Shown here: positions 7,779 through 17,581 of the stretch, one piece after another
Position numbering within the stretch: position 1 is the first letter of the stretch
Layout: every line of letters starts with the position of its first letter
Origin: Chlorogloea sp. CCALA 695
Lineage (GTDB): Bacteria > Cyanobacteriota > Cyanobacteriia > Cyanobacteriales > Chroococcidiopsidaceae
Assembly (NCBI RefSeq): GCF_003003885.1
Contig: NZ_PVWN01000040.1
Location: forward strand, 1-41,398
Direction: 5' to 3'
Length of the DNA stretch: 41,398 nucleotides
Program-made: the position numbers and the translations under genes
The notes under the pieces: model-generated
The model's database searches: none
What the model saw: the letters and a program-made list of their open reading frames with translations, nothing else
Told to the model about the DNA's origin: nothing

Positions 7779-8948
7779 ATGACTCGTGTAATTGGTTTAA
7801 TTAGTGGTACGTCTGTAGACGGTATTGATGCGGCATTAATAGACGTAACAGGCACAGAATTAGACTTAAAAGTTGAACTTATCGCTGGAAAAACCTATCC
7901 TTATCCCCCCAACTTGTCAGCGCAAATTTTGGCAGTGTGTGGCGGGGAAAAGCTATCAATGGCAGCATTAGCGCTGCTTGACGATCAGATTGCTTGTAGC
8001 TTCGCCTGGGCCGCTCAGGAGATTCAAAACAATAGCGATCGCGCGTCACTGATTGGTTCTCATGGGCAAACAATCTATCATAGACCTCTAGGCAAAGTAA
8101 TTTCCCCTAACAACTTAGCTTATAGCCTCCAACTCGGTAGAGGAGACTTAATTGCTCAAATAACTAAAATTCCCACTATCAGTAACTTTCGCGCCGCCGA
8201 TATCGCCGCCGGGGGAGAGGGAGCGCCCTTAGTTCCCAAAGTAGACGCTTATCTTTTAAGCCACGAAGAAAAATATACCTGCGTCCAAAATTTGGGTGGA
8301 ATTGGCAATGTAGCTTACTTACCCCCACGTAGCCAAGAGAATTGGCTAGATAAAATTTGTGGTTGGGATACGGGTCCAGCCAATTCCCTTTTAGACTTAG
8401 CCGTACAACATTTCACGAGTGGCGCTCAAACTTATGACCATAATGGAATCTGGGCTGCAAGCGGTACACCTTGCGATCGCTTAGTAGAGCAGTGGTTACA
8501 CCAAGATTTTTTTGCACAGCTACCCCCTAAATCTACCGGGCGAGAGTTATTTGGCTCTCTATACCTACACCAATGTTTAGCCGACATGGAACCCTACGAA
8601 CTTAGTCCCGCCGATAAATTAGCTACCCTAGCCGAATTAACCGTTGCTTCTATCGTCCATAGCTACCAAACTTTTTTACCCCAAAAGCCCGACCGAGTGC
8701 TGTTGTGTGGCGGTGGCAGTAAAAATCTCTACCTTACCAATCGGTTGCAAGCTTTGCTGCAAAGCGCCGCCGTACTGACTACCGATGAAGTAGGATTAAA
8801 CGGAAATTTCAAAGAGGCAATTTCTTTTGCTGTGTTGGCATACTGGCGCAATTTAGGGATTGCTGGCAATTTACCTAAAGTTACTGGTGCAAAACAAAAA
8901 ATGCTCCTGGGAGATATTTATCAAAGTTTCGCCAATGTTGTTAGTTAA
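7779..8948 (+). CDS. anmK: anhydro-N-acetylmuramic acid kinase
   Basis: 389 aa, the normal family length. AnmK converts 1,6-anhydro-N-acetylmuramic acid from cell-wall turnover to N-acetylmuramic acid 6-phosphate with ATP, in the cytosol. Diagnostic segments are [19 protein letters not shown] (residues 4-22, phosphate-binding GTSxDG), [31 protein letters not shown] and the catalytic region [15 protein letters not shown] (about 192-206), plus [10 protein letters not shown] near the C-terminus. It lies 75 nt after the KdpD-like gene, and a hairpin with AGGGTAGAA/TTCTaACCCT arms (7729-7755) sits in the gap. Confidence 0.93.
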   Translation: MTRVIGLISGTSVDGIDAALIDVTGTELDLKVELIAGKTYPYPPNLSAQILAVCGGEKLSMAALALLDDQIACSFAWAAQEIQNNSDRASLIGSHGQTIYHRPLGKVISPNNLAYSLQLGRGDLIAQITKIPTISNFRAADIAAGGEGAPLVPKVDAYLLSHEEKYTCVQNLGGIGNVAYLPPRSQENWLDKICGWDTGPANSLLDLAVQHFTSGAQTYDHNGIWAASGTPCDRLVEQWLHQDFFAQLPPKSTGRELFGSLYLHQCLADMEPYELSPADKLATLAELTVASIVHSYQTFLPQKPDRVLLCGGGSKNLYLTNRLQALLQSAAVLTTDEVGLNGNFKEAISFAVLAYWRNLGIAGNLPKVTGAKQKMLLGDIYQSFANVVS

Positions 8949-9043
8949 TACTGTAAAAGAAATGGGTATCCTAAGTTCGTCACCTCCTGTAGCTCCAAGA
9001 TTTAGCTCGCTTACAAGTTCTCCCTTGATTGAACCGTTATCCT

Positions 9044-10606
9044 ATGACAGATCCCAACATTGGTCGTTTATTAGCTAAACGCTATCAGATTCAAAAACTA
9101 ATCGGTACTGGAGCGATGGGGCAAGTTTATTGTGCCAATGATATTTTGTTGGGTGGCGTACCTGTAGCTGTCAAATTTCTTGCTCTCTCCATTCAACACA
9201 AAAAAATTCGGGTTAAAGAGCGCTTTGAAACTGAGGCTAAAACTTGCGCTTTATTAGGACAAAAAAGTATTCATATTGTCCGTGTGATGGATTACGGTGT
9301 AGACGAACAGGGGACACCATTCTATGTTATGGAATATTTGCAGGGAGAAAACTTGAATGATGCTGTCCGGCTCACTCCAATTACTCTACCTAGGTTTTTG
9401 AGTTTATCGCGGCAAATTAGTCTAGGTTTACAATGCGCTCACCAAGGTATTTTAGTTGATGGCGAAATTTGTCCAATTATTCACCGGGATGTTAAGCCGA
9501 GCAATATGCTTGTAGTTCAAGATCCCAGTTTTGGCGAATTGGTCAAAGTATTAGATTTTGGCATTGCTAAACTAATGCAAAGTGATAGCAATCAAACAAA
9601 GTATTATCTGGGAACTTTAGCTTATTCCTCTCCCGAACAAATGGAGGGCAACGATATCGATCCGCGCTCTGATATCTACAGCCTGGGCGTAATGATGTAT
9701 GAAATGATTACAGGGAGTATGCCTTTTCAGGCAAATACTGAATCTTTTGGCGGTTGGTACAAAGCTCATCATTTCCAAGTTCCCCGTTCTTTTGCCTCTA
9801 CAAACATTAAACTTATTATTCCCAAAGCAGTAGAGGAGTTGATACATAGTTGTTTAGCTAAGTCTCCGGGCGATCGCCCCCAAACAGTGGGAGAAATTAT
9901 TGCCGCGATCGTAGCATTAGAACGAATGCAAAGTATAGGAGTAGTACCTAGCGCCCCGCAGACCCTCCCACCGCCACCGCCCAAACAAGAAAGCATTAAC
10001 CACTCCCTAACGATGGGAGCGCCATTTTTAGATCGATCTTTTTCTGACGACCCAGTTTTTCTACCTACAGCTTGGCCCAAAAATAAGCCCATCGCCGATA
10101 TTGTCTTTCCCCAACCCATTCGTACCAAAGGCGAAATTATTTCTGCGCTCTGGGTAATGCTACCTCAACAGGAAATTGAAAAACGTTTGCAAGGTGCGCG
10201 TTTTAACCAGTTTTTGTTTATCAGCACCCCTCACCCAATGATGCTTTGGATTACAGCACTTTACAGTTCTCAACATGGTGTCAAGTGGCTAGCCTATTAT
10301 ATGGATTTAAAAACTCGTCAAGGTCAAGAAATAACTAGGCTATTAGGAGAATCTGGCTCTTACCGCTTGTTGCTATTTGCCAGAGAATCTCCAGAGTGTG
10401 CTTGCAAAATTTTGTTAATGGCGATCGCGCCAGTGCAGCGCCAACAACTGCAACAATGGGTAATGACTAGCCAAAATCTGGTTTCTGTTGCCGAGCCTCA
10501 AGTTAGTAAAGGTTTGCTCCGGCAAGAGTTTGAGAAGCTTAAACCGCAGATTTTAGCCAAGTTGCAACTTTCAGGTTTAGATTCGGTTTTTAGTGCTACT
10601 TTGTAG
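9044..10606 (+). CDS. Hanks-type serine/threonine protein kinase
   Basis: 520 aa from the ATG at 9044; an in-frame TTG at 9029 is weaker. The kinase domain covers about residues 14-290: glycine loop GTGAMGQVY (21-29), ATP-binding lysine in VAVKF (K44), catalytic loop HRDVKPSN, DFGIAKL, and the APE-like SSPEQM with DIYSLGVMMYEM. A proline-rich linker (TLPPPPPKQES) follows. The C-terminal ~200 residues (IADIVFPQPIRTKGEIISAL onward) are a domain I do not recognise. It has no membrane span, so the kinase is probably cytosolic. The C-terminal part may sense a ligand or bind a partner. Confidence 0.88.
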   Translation: MTDPNIGRLLAKRYQIQKLIGTGAMGQVYCANDILLGGVPVAVKFLALSIQHKKIRVKERFETEAKTCALLGQKSIHIVRVMDYGVDEQGTPFYVMEYLQGENLNDAVRLTPITLPRFLSLSRQISLGLQCAHQGILVDGEICPIIHRDVKPSNMLVVQDPSFGELVKVLDFGIAKLMQSDSNQTKYYLGTLAYSSPEQMEGNDIDPRSDIYSLGVMMYEMITGSMPFQANTESFGGWYKAHHFQVPRSFASTNIKLIIPKAVEELIHSCLAKSPGDRPQTVGEIIAAIVALERMQSIGVVPSAPQTLPPPPPKQESINHSLTMGAPFLDRSFSDDPVFLPTAWPKNKPIADIVFPQPIRTKGEIISALWVMLPQQEIEKRLQGARFNQFLFISTPHPMMLWITALYSSQHGVKWLAYYMDLKTRQGQEITRLLGESGSYRLLLFARESPECACKILLMAIAPVQRQQLQQWVMTSQNLVSVAEPQVSKGLLRQEFEKLKPQILAKLQLSGLDSVFSATL

Positions 10607-10770
10607 AACTTGTTATTTAGATGTGACAATTATTGCTTTATTAATAAATTAAAGTTTTTTCCACCCAGCTTTTTTAAGGTAACGCCCCGACAGCCCCGGC
10701 TAGTTTCTGCTCACAGAATTTAGCTAGAGTTGGAGGTCGCCCTTGGTAGACTTAAAAACATTAACTGAGT

Positions 10771-10959
10771 TTAAACTCCCCCTTCAAAGCCCCATTGGTG
10801 CTTAATTAGCTCTTTATAAGTTGCTTCGCGCATTACCATTTGCTGATATAGCTTGACTAAAAAGTCTTGAGCTTGTTCGTGGCTCATTTGCTGTACTTGA
10901 GTTTCAAAGGAGCGAATGCTGAACTGTTGTTCTAGTGATAGTTCAATTGGGTTACTCAT
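10771..10959 (-). CDS. nblA: phycobilisome degradation protein NblA
   Basis: 62 aa from the ATG at 10959; a longer in-frame ORF to 10998 would add a poorly supported leader. The product reads MSNPIELSLEQQFSIRSFET, then QMSHEQAQDFLVKLYQQMV and YKELIKHQW, the standard NblA sequence. NblA binds phycobiliproteins and delivers the antenna to the Clp protease during nitrogen, sulfur or other starvation. Its size is typical. It is a single gene with a 338-nt upstream region and a candidate sigma-70 promoter (11041-11070). I see no perfect NtcA site (GTA-N8-TAC) upstream. Confidence 0.96.
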   Translation of the reverse strand: MSNPIELSLEQQFSIRSFETQVQQMSHEQAQDFLVKLYQQMVMREATYKELIKHQWGFEGGV

Positions 10960-11040
10960 GATTGACTCCAACAAAAAATATAAAGACGTGGATAGCATTT
11001 CTGCTCAGAAGCTTGGCGCTTTGTCAAAATTAACCTTGCT

Positions 11041-11070
11041 GTATTAACAAATATAACAACTATTTGACAA
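11041..11070 (-). promoter_or_regulatory. candidate nblA promoter
   Basis: On the minus strand TTGTCA (11070-11065) is followed after 18 nt by TAATAC (11046-11041). These fit the -35 and -10 boxes of the main cyanobacterial sigma factor. Transcription would start near 11034 and give a leader of about 75 nt. The rest of the 10960-11297 gap holds the ABC1-kinase terminator and heptamer repeats. I see no gene in it. Confidence 0.45.
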
Positions 11071-11216
11071 ACTGCACCTACTTCTAAATGCGTAATTACA
11101 TATAAACCTTAAGAGATAAATTTAACAATGGGGTTAATACGGAAAACTACAGGTAGTTCTAGCAAGTTGACAAGCTTAAGAATGCTCAAACTGAACAAAG
11201 CTAAGTATATGTACTT

Positions 11217-11247
11217 AAAAAAACGCAGCAAAGGAGTCTTTGCTGCG
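11217..11247 (-). terminator. intrinsic terminator of the ABC1-kinase gene
   Basis: On the minus strand CGCAGCAAAG, loop ACTC and CTTTGCTGCG form a perfect 10-bp hairpin (11247-11224). Seven T residues follow (11223-11217). It lies 51 nt past the stop codon of the gene ending at 11298, with the heptamer repeats in between. Confidence 0.9.
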
Positions 11248-11249
11248 GA

Positions 11250-11296
11250 ATTGGGAATTGGGAATTGGTCAATTACCCATTACCCATTACCCATTA
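11250..11296. repeat. heptameric tandem repeats, second copy
   Basis: GGAATTG words (11248-11268 region) are followed by three exact CCCATTA units at 11276-11296. It uses the same words as the array at 6484-6569 and sits between the stop codon of the ABC1-kinase gene and its terminator. Confidence 0.8.
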
Positions 11297-11297
11297 C

Positions 11298-13040
11298 CTA
11301 AAATGTTTTATCGTAGCGATCAAGTTGGACAATAGTTTTAATCAAGACAAATCCTAAAGCCCCCGCAACCGTTGCCGCGATCGCCGCCAACCACAGATAA
11401 TGATTAATTAGCAGTAAAGTAGCAGATAACGTCAATGTACTAGCTACCAAAGCATAGATAGTAGCTAAGGCGATATTGCTTTGACGACGCATCAGGCGCT
11501 CAGTTTCAATGGAACGGACTCGCATCCGAATATCGCCGCGTTCTAGCTTGTCTAAAGTGTCTTCTAACCGTCGTGGTAAGCCTAAAGCAGTATTGCCCAC
11601 TTGCGCCGCTTGACGACCTAATTCATTGAGAAAAGTATTGCCTTGCGAACCATTACCATTTGTCATAATTTCCATTGCAAAAGGTTTTGCAACCTCCATA
11701 AAACTAAATTCTGGATCTAAACCTTTGCCTACGCCTTCTAAGGTTGAAAAAGCCCGCATTACAAAGGTAAAAGTAGCCGGAAAGCGGAAAGGCTGATCGT
11801 AAGCAATCTCGTAAAGATCCTCACTAATGGCGCTGACGGATTGATTCTCAAACGGTTGATCCATAAAGTGATCTAACATATACTGAATCGAGCGCCGCAC
11901 TGGGCCCATATCATCAGTAGGTGCGATCGCCCCCAGTTCAACTAAAGAAGCAACTACTTGATTGGCATCTTTTTGAGCAATACCAAATAGTGTTTTCATT
12001 AATTGCTCTCTAACTCCTGTCCGAATTTGCCCCATCATCCCAAAATCGTAAAAAATTAACGAACCATCAGGACTAACAGCAAGATTACCGGGGTGAGGAT
12101 CGGCGTGGAAAAACCCATGATTAAGCAACTGTCTTAAGTAAGATTCCGCACCTTGACGAGCTAAAAGCTTACGGTCTAAACCCGCCGCTTCCAAGGCTTC
12201 GTAGTGACTAATTTTAATGCCTGGGACGTATTCTAAAGTTAGCACTCTAGGCGAAGTGTAACGCCAATAAACTCGCGGTACTTTTACCCAGTTGTGGTCG
12301 CGGAAATTGCGGCGAAAGGTGTCCGCGTTGCGCCCTTCATTTAAGTATTCTATTTCTTCCCATAAAATTCGGCAGCATTCCTCATAAATGCCTAGCCAAT
12401 CTCGACCTTTACCCCATTCTGGGTGACTTTGAAAGTAACGAGTAATGGTTTTGAGAATAGTTAAATCGATTTCAAATAATTTTTTTAAGCCGGGGCGTTG
12501 AACTTTAATGGCGACAATTTCCCCCGAATGGAGGGTCGCTTTATGAACTTGACCTAAACTAGCGGCGGCGATGGGAATTTGCTCGAAGGAGTGGAATAAT
12601 TCTGGTAAACTCTTTCCCAACTCCTGCTCAATAATTGCTTTGGTTTGCTCGTAACTAAAAGCTGGAACTTTGTCTTGAAGTTTGGCAAGTTCGTCAACAT
12701 ATTCGCTGGGGAACAAATCGGCGCGAGTAGAGAATAATTGACCGACTTTAATAAACGTTGGCCCTAACTCTAGCAAGGTATTACGAATCCAAACCGCTTG
12801 TTCAATCCGTCGAGCCTTGCGTTTTTCTTCGGTAACTCCGCCGCGATAACTCCAAGATTTTTTGTTGAGCCAAAAACCCGTCATTAAAGACAGCACAAAC
12901 GACCATATGTCAAAGAATCGCCGATTTCGAGAGTAATTATCTCGATTCCAGCGATAGGAATTATCTTTATACACCATCGAACTACGCTTGAATTTGCCTT
13001 TAGTTTTGATGGAATTTTTGACAGGAGGAGAAAGAGACAC
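11298..13040 (-). CDS. ABC1/AarF/UbiB-family atypical kinase
   Basis: 580 aa. The family hallmarks are present: the KxGQ motif in GPTFIKVGQLFSTR (about residues 93-106), the alanine-rich loop AAASLGQVHKA, the lysine in VAIKVQRPG, the catalytic HADPHPGNLAV and the metal-binding YDFGMMGQI. Two hydrophobic spans near the C-terminus (LATIYALVASTLTLSATLLL and LAAIAATVAGALGFVLI) indicate membrane attachment. Relatives support quinone or prenyl-lipid metabolism (UbiB/COQ8, plastid ABC1Ks). The precise lipid is not predictable here. The N-terminus has a basic stretch and the start at 13040 is an ATG. The terminator lies at 11217-11247. Confidence 0.9.
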   Translation of the reverse strand: MSLSPPVKNSIKTKGKFKRSSMVYKDNSYRWNRDNYSRNRRFFDIWSFVLSLMTGFWLNKKSWSYRGGVTEEKRKARRIEQAVWIRNTLLELGPTFIKVGQLFSTRADLFPSEYVDELAKLQDKVPAFSYEQTKAIIEQELGKSLPELFHSFEQIPIAAASLGQVHKATLHSGEIVAIKVQRPGLKKLFEIDLTILKTITRYFQSHPEWGKGRDWLGIYEECCRILWEEIEYLNEGRNADTFRRNFRDHNWVKVPRVYWRYTSPRVLTLEYVPGIKISHYEALEAAGLDRKLLARQGAESYLRQLLNHGFFHADPHPGNLAVSPDGSLIFYDFGMMGQIRTGVREQLMKTLFGIAQKDANQVVASLVELGAIAPTDDMGPVRRSIQYMLDHFMDQPFENQSVSAISEDLYEIAYDQPFRFPATFTFVMRAFSTLEGVGKGLDPEFSFMEVAKPFAMEIMTNGNGSQGNTFLNELGRQAAQVGNTALGLPRRLEDTLDKLERGDIRMRVRSIETERLMRRQSNIALATIYALVASTLTLSATLLLINHYLWLAAIAATVAGALGFVLIKTIVQLDRYDKTF

Positions 13041-13141
13041 TCGAATTCCTAATCTTTATTTTTGCAGGAGGTCAGAAATAAATACAATGAGATGTTTTTG
13101 GGGTAAATCCCTACAAACATAAATCTAATTTTCGTCCCCAC

Positions 13142-13465
13142 TTAGATAGAATTACTACGGTGGCGTTGTAATTCAGCTCTTAGTAGCGCAATTTCGGCTC
13201 TAAGTTCATCGACGGTTGCTTGTACGTCCATCGATGGAGAACTAGGAGAGGAATAGGTTGTAGTGCTACCACTAGAACTACTGGCTGCTTCTCGGTTGGC
13301 TCGTTCTAGCACTTCAGTCGTAAATTGGCGCAGGCGTTCGCGCTGTTCTGCATCAAATTTACCTAGTTCGCTTAAAGCATCGGTTAAAGCATTTTCTAAA
13401 TGTTCGTTGGCAATTTCAGCTACAGCCCGACCAACAAAAAAGGCATGAATCAAAGGATTAGTCAT
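13142..13465 (-). CDS. small conserved cyanobacterial protein (DUF6825-like)
   Basis: 107 aa from the ATG at 13465 (MTNPLIHAFFVGRAVAEI). An ATG 15 nt upstream is also in frame. The core ALTDALSELGKFDAEQRERL, with FTTEVLERANREA and a C-terminal short coiled coil (VDELRAEIALLRAELQ), fits a conserved cyanobacterial family that I associate with DUF6825. A Ser/Thr-rich linker joins the two parts. Function is unknown. The TATAAT at 13494-13499 would put the transcription start about 6 nt before the upstream ATG, which favours the downstream ATG as the real start. Confidence 0.65.
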   Translation of the reverse strand: MTNPLIHAFFVGRAVAEIANEHLENALTDALSELGKFDAEQRERLRQFTTEVLERANREAASSSSGSTTTYSSPSSPSMDVQATVDELRAEIALLRAELQRHRSNSI

Positions 13466-13493
13466 AGGTTGTTTCTGCATTCCATACGCAAAG

Positions 13494-13499
13494 ATTATA
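13494..13499 (-). promoter_or_regulatory. -10 box of the DUF6825-like gene
   Basis: A perfect TATAAT on the minus strand lies 29 nt upstream of the chosen ATG. No good -35 hexamer is visible 16-18 nt further upstream, so activity may need an activator. Confidence 0.45.
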
Positions 13500-13578
13500 G
13501 CTTGCTTGTCTAGGTCGCCGCCTCCACCGTAGTAGAGATTGAGGTAGCATCATAAAATATAAACTTCTTTACTTTACT

Positions 13579-16236
13579 TTACAATGGATAGCGAATAGAC
13601 AAAAACTTTTCGGCGCTGGGGCGATCGTATATTATTCCGTCTAAGGTCGCCGTTAGTAATTCTGTCAACATTTGCCGAAACTGCGGACTTGGTTTATATC
13701 CTAGTTTTTTCAAGTCATCGCCATTAAGGGGCGCTTGAATATTTGCCCAGCAATTAAGATACAGCCATATTTGACGGCGGATAATTTTGGGCGATCGCAC
13801 CACTAGCAATATTAAAGTAGCATCATCGTAGGGTTGCAATAGTTGGAATACTTGACTTTTGGGCGATGTAGGTAGTAATTCTCTAACTTTTGCTTCCGCC
13901 GCCTCTAGATTTACTAATCTTTTAATGCTGTCATCGGGCAATTGCAAGTTTTTGGCAACTAAACCGCGTTCTTGGGGTGGTAAGTGAGCAATTAATACTT
14001 CTAATCGTAGTAACCAATTAGCAATGCGATCGCCTTTTAATAGTTCTAAAAGCCGCAATTGCTGCCATAAAGAGCGGTTTACGCTCAAATCTGGGTGAAT
14101 GCACTTTGTAGCATCTAAATCACTCAGTAAGCGTAACCCAGCCTGCCAATAGGGCGATTGGAGGAGATATTTTAATTCGCTGCGGAGACGAGTTTGCAAA
14201 GCAGGACGAGTTTTATTATCTGCTTGGTTATAAACGCCGCTAGAAATGGCGTAACGAATATACTCAATACTGCGCTGTTCAATTTCAAACCCCAAGCGCA
14301 CGGCAAAACGGACAGCGCGATAAATTCTTGTCGGATCTTCAATAAAGCTATTGGCGTGTAAAACTCGAATTTGCCTAGCTTGCAGATCCCGCATTCCGCC
14401 AAAAAAGTCTAATAATTCTCCTTTACGAGGATTAGTTAGCCGCATCGCCAGAGCATTAATTGTAAAGTCGCGCCGATACAAGTCTTGGCGAATAGAACTT
14501 GCTTCAACTTCAGGATTTGCTGCCGGATAAGGATAAAATTCAGTACGAGCGGTAGCAATATCTACCCATAAAGAATCTAAAATTGGGTCGTTATGCCACA
14601 ACAAAGCCGCAGTTTGAAAAGCGCCATGAATTTCTAATCGGGCTTGGGGGTACGATGTTTGTAAAGCTTGAGCAAGTTCAACCCCTGCGCCTACATCGGT
14701 TGCGTTGTGAAAGCCATCAACTACTAAATCTATATCTTGAATCAGAATCTCAGCTTCCTCTTGAGCTAATAATAAGTCTCGGACAGCGCCACCAACTAGA
14801 TACAAATGCCAGCCGCGTTGTTCTGCTGCTGTAGAAGCCTTTGTCAGTAGAGTTTGTAAAGCCGGATTTAGACGACTATTGAGTAAACTAAGCAGTGAGT
14901 AATTAACAACGAGGGAATTATCAGCATTTTGGATTTTTCGGGCTTTTTCTTGGTGCATTTCCCGCAAAATATCGGTGCGCGTAACTATACCTACCAATTG
15001 CCCAGATTTTAAAACAGGTAAGCGTCCAATATCGTAAGTCACCATCAAGTCTTGGATTTCCGGTAACGTGGTGGTAGGACTAATAGTTTTTACGCTTGTA
15101 GTCATGTAACCCTTAACTGGGGCGTGACTAAAGCCATGATGCAAAGCAATATCAATATCTCGCCGTGAGACAATCCCGACTAATTTCCCCACCGCATCAA
15201 CTACCGACAAGCCCGAATGACCGTAGCGCAAAAGAATCCTTTGCGCCTCAGCGATGGTAGTTTCAGGCAATATAGTCCGAACAGGAGATGACATTAATTC
15301 TCTCGCTGTAGGTGGCTGGGGAATTTGGTTAGTAAAAGTGTCTATCAGTTGCTTTAAAGTTTCTTCTGGGTTTACTCCTCGCAGGGACAAAGACGCTGCT
15401 TGAGAATGACCGCCCCCGCCCATTGGTTGAAACAAAGTATTTAAGTTTGTTTGGGGAATGTGCGATCGCCCGATTATTGTTAGCTTATCTTCATAGCTTG
15501 CCCCTAAAAGCATTGCATCGGTTTCGGTTAGCTGCATTATTTGGGAAATGAACCCCGATAATCCTGGTATGTGGTCATCAGTTTTGAGCATTAACCAACC
15601 AACGCTGTAGCCGTCGATTTTAATGGTTTCTAGGCTGTTAAGTGCGATCGGCAATAGTGACTGTAATTGTTTGGATAAACCCGGCTCTAAGTAATCACTA
15701 ACCATCGCTAAAGAGGCTTTTTGCTGCATTAACCATGCTAAAGCTTGAGCATCTCGCGCCGTAGATTGGGCAAAGGTCAAAGAACCCGTATCGACATGAA
15801 TACCTAAAGCCATAACTGTAGCTTCAGCAACAGTGAGGTCAATATTCGCAGCTTGCAATTGTTCGACAATTAATGTTGTAGTTGCACCAACATCAGCTAT
15901 TTTTGTTTCTGTGGCGGGAATATCTAGCTGTACGTCGTCATGATGGTCGTAAACGACTATAGACTCTAATTGCGGTAAATCTAACCAGTCGGCAGCAACT
16001 CCCAGGCGATCGCGCTTTTGCGTATCTACCACTGCTAACCGTTTTATTTGTGCTGGATTGACGGCGCGGCGCTCGATGATGGCATACTCATCTTTATGTA
16101 GTGCCAAAAAATCCCGTACCACCTGATGACAGCCACCAGGGATGACAATTCGGCTACCTGGCAATAAGCGCGTCAAACCTACTGCTGCTCCCAACGTATC
16201 AAAATCGGCGGTGGTATGGCACAAAATTAGATCCAT
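13579..16236 (-). CDS. DHH - CBS pair - tRNA nucleotidyltransferase fusion (probable A-adding enzyme)
   Basis: 885 aa with three modules. Residues about 1-310 are a DHH/DHHA1 phosphoesterase ([34 protein letters not shown]). About 315-435 are two CBS domains ([36 protein letters not shown]). About 470-885 are a class II polymerase-beta nucleotidyltransferase ([12 protein letters not shown], the DID metal triad near 498, [11 protein letters not shown]). Large enzymes of this design, as in Aquifex, add the terminal A of tRNA CCA ends beside a separate CC-adding enzyme. That assignment is by family; CCA-adding or poly(A) polymerase activity is not excluded. The DHH part may process short RNA or nucleotides, and the CBS pair may bind adenylates. 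Confidence 0.88.
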   Translation of the reverse strand: MDLILCHTTADFDTLGAAVGLTRLLPGSRIVIPGGCHQVVRDFLALHKDEYAIIERRAVNPAQIKRLAVVDTQKRDRLGVAADWLDLPQLESIVVYDHHDDVQLDIPATETKIADVGATTTLIVEQLQAANIDLTVAEATVMALGIHVDTGSLTFAQSTARDAQALAWLMQQKASLAMVSDYLEPGLSKQLQSLLPIALNSLETIKIDGYSVGWLMLKTDDHIPGLSGFISQIMQLTETDAMLLGASYEDKLTIIGRSHIPQTNLNTLFQPMGGGGHSQAASLSLRGVNPEETLKQLIDTFTNQIPQPPTARELMSSPVRTILPETTIAEAQRILLRYGHSGLSVVDAVGKLVGIVSRRDIDIALHHGFSHAPVKGYMTTSVKTISPTTTLPEIQDLMVTYDIGRLPVLKSGQLVGIVTRTDILREMHQEKARKIQNADNSLVVNYSLLSLLNSRLNPALQTLLTKASTAAEQRGWHLYLVGGAVRDLLLAQEEAEILIQDIDLVVDGFHNATDVGAGVELAQALQTSYPQARLEIHGAFQTAALLWHNDPILDSLWVDIATARTEFYPYPAANPEVEASSIRQDLYRRDFTINALAMRLTNPRKGELLDFFGGMRDLQARQIRVLHANSFIEDPTRIYRAVRFAVRLGFEIEQRSIEYIRYAISSGVYNQADNKTRPALQTRLRSELKYLLQSPYWQAGLRLLSDLDATKCIHPDLSVNRSLWQQLRLLELLKGDRIANWLLRLEVLIAHLPPQERGLVAKNLQLPDDSIKRLVNLEAAEAKVRELLPTSPKSQVFQLLQPYDDATLILLVVRSPKIIRRQIWLYLNCWANIQAPLNGDDLKKLGYKPSPQFRQMLTELLTATLDGIIYDRPSAEKFLSIRYPL

Positions 16237-16365
16237 GCTGGCAACAATTCTTTCTCTACTCTTACCTTCTATATTGGTGCAATTTCTGATAGCGTAACTA
16301 TAGGAAATGCTAGTAACATAGCTTGCTTTATACTCAATTTTTTTGCCCCTCTAGGAGAAATATCA

Positions 16366-16557
16366 ATGTTTACAATCCTATTTCAAATTGCTTTATTGGC
16401 TTTGGTTGGCTTATCCTTTGCAATGGTTGTTGGTGTTCCGGTTGCCTATGCAACTCCCCAAAGCTGGAACGAATCTAAAAAATTGCTCTGGCTAGGCTCT
16501 TTTGCTTGGATTGGGCTAGTATTTTTGGTAGGTGCTTTAAACTTTTTAGTAGCTTAA
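16366..16557 (+). CDS. psbZ: photosystem II protein Z
   Basis: 63 aa with two membrane helices ([20 protein letters not shown] and [19 protein letters not shown]), joined by the conserved [16 protein letters not shown]. This is PsbZ (Ycf9), a small core subunit at the edge of photosystem II that helps stabilise supercomplexes. A strong ribosome site, AGGAGA, lies 7 nt before the ATG, and a -10-like TATACT is at 16329-16334. The ribH gene follows 90 nt downstream with a large inverted repeat in between. Confidence 0.96.
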   Translation: MFTILFQIALLALVGLSFAMVVGVPVAYATPQSWNESKKLLWLGSFAWIGLVFLVGALNFLVA

Positions 16558-16566
16558 GTTAGCCTG

Positions 16567-16617
16567 TAGCTATTAGCTCGTGTCTGAGTCGGCAATTGCT
16601 CCTAAAGCTAATAGCTA
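16567..16617. repeat. 12-bp inverted repeat between psbZ and ribH
   Basis: TAGCTATTAGCT (16567-16578) and AGCTAATAGCTA (16606-16617) are perfectly complementary, with 27 nt between them. No T-run follows, so it is not a classic terminator. It could stabilise the psbZ mRNA 3' end or separate psbZ from ribH expression. Confidence 0.6.
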
Positions 16618-16647
16618 ATGTTCGTATTATTTATGTGAGAGAGATTG

Positions 16648-17199
16648 ATGGCAGTTTTTGAGGGGACTTTTACCCAAACCGAACCGTTACGACTAGCAAT
16701 AGTAATTGGGCGATTTAATGACTTAATTACAACTAAGCTCTTAGAAGGCTGTCAAGACTGTTTAAAACGTCACGGTGTAGACCCCAATCCTCACGGTACT
16801 CAAGTAGATTATTTTTGGGTTCCCGGTAGCTTTGAAGTTCCCTTAGTCGCCCATCAAGTAGCTTTGACTCAGCGCTATGATGCGATTATTTGTTTGGGTG
16901 CGGTCATTAAAGGTCAAACTCCCCATTTTGACTATGTAGCTGGAGAAGTGGCTAAAGGTATTGCCGCCATTGGGTTTCAAACGGGAGTCCCGGTAATTTT
17001 TGGGATTTTGACCACTGATACCATGCAGCAAGCGATGGAAAGAGCAGGCATTAAAAGCAATAAAGGCTGGGATTATGCCATGAATGCGCTAGAAATGGCA
17101 AGTTTAATGCGTAGTATGCGCTCCAACAGCGATTATAATCAATTGCCATCGTCCTTAAAAAGTGCCTCAGCGCAGCTAAGTGAATTGGCGGCGGAATAG
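16648..17199 (+). CDS. ribH: 6,7-dimethyl-8-ribityllumazine synthase
   Basis: 183 aa from the ATG at 16648, with GAGAGAG just upstream; a TTG three bases earlier is not needed. RibH condenses 5-amino-6-ribitylaminouracil with 3,4-dihydroxy-2-butanone 4-phosphate in riboflavin synthesis. Conserved segments are [55 protein letters not shown] and [21 protein letters not shown] with [14 protein letters not shown]. The final ~25 residues are a poorly conserved tail. The product probably assembles into a 60-mer or pentamer in the cytosol. Confidence 0.96.
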   Translation: MAVFEGTFTQTEPLRLAIVIGRFNDLITTKLLEGCQDCLKRHGVDPNPHGTQVDYFWVPGSFEVPLVAHQVALTQRYDAIICLGAVIKGQTPHFDYVAGEVAKGIAAIGFQTGVPVIFGILTTDTMQQAMERAGIKSNKGWDYAMNALEMASLMRSMRSNSDYNQLPSSLKSASAQLSELAAE

Positions 17200-17262
17200 T
17201 TTGGGCAAAAAGCTTGACAAACTCTGAGAAATTTGAGATAGTGAGTTTTGCACGTTAAAAGT

Positions 17263-17334
17263 GCGGGTATAGCTCAGTGGTAGAGCGTCACCTTGCCAAG
17301 GTGAAAGTCGCGCGTTCGAATCGCGTTACCCGCT
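17263..17334 (+). tRNA. tRNA-Gly (GCC)
   Basis: The acceptor arms GCGGGTA and TACCCGC pair over 7 bp. The D arm reads AGCTCAGTGGTAGAGC. The anticodon stem CACCT/AGGTG encloses the loop TGCCA with anticodon GCC. The T arm is CGCGT TCGAATC GCG-like with the expected TTCGAAT. The CCA end is not encoded. It ends just before an accessory stretch of atypical genes. Confidence 0.95.
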
Positions 17335-17581
17335 TAAAAAAATTATTTTGAATAACCAGTGATGAATATTGCAGGTTGCGATCGCATTTTCTTTCGCGCA
17401 TCTCAGTTAAACTTAACCACGCCTAATTCAAAACTTGTTTTTATGTGTAATCGTTAATCAAACCCATTGGCAATAACAGTATCTCAAAGTTGAATCTCAA
17501 CAGTTACTCCATGTTTTGAAGGTAATTTGTAAATTCCAAAGTTGTCAGACAAAAAGTAATAAATAATATGCAAAAAAATAT

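Noticed and set aside
9769-10128. Minus-strand ORF with a glycine run inside the kinase gene
   Set aside because: The glycine run mirrors the polyproline linker of the kinase. No ribosome site or family match is visible.
11065-11100. NtcA site in the nblA upstream region
   Set aside because: Sequences such as GTAATTACGCATTTA keep one half-site only. No GTA-N8-TAC match was found.
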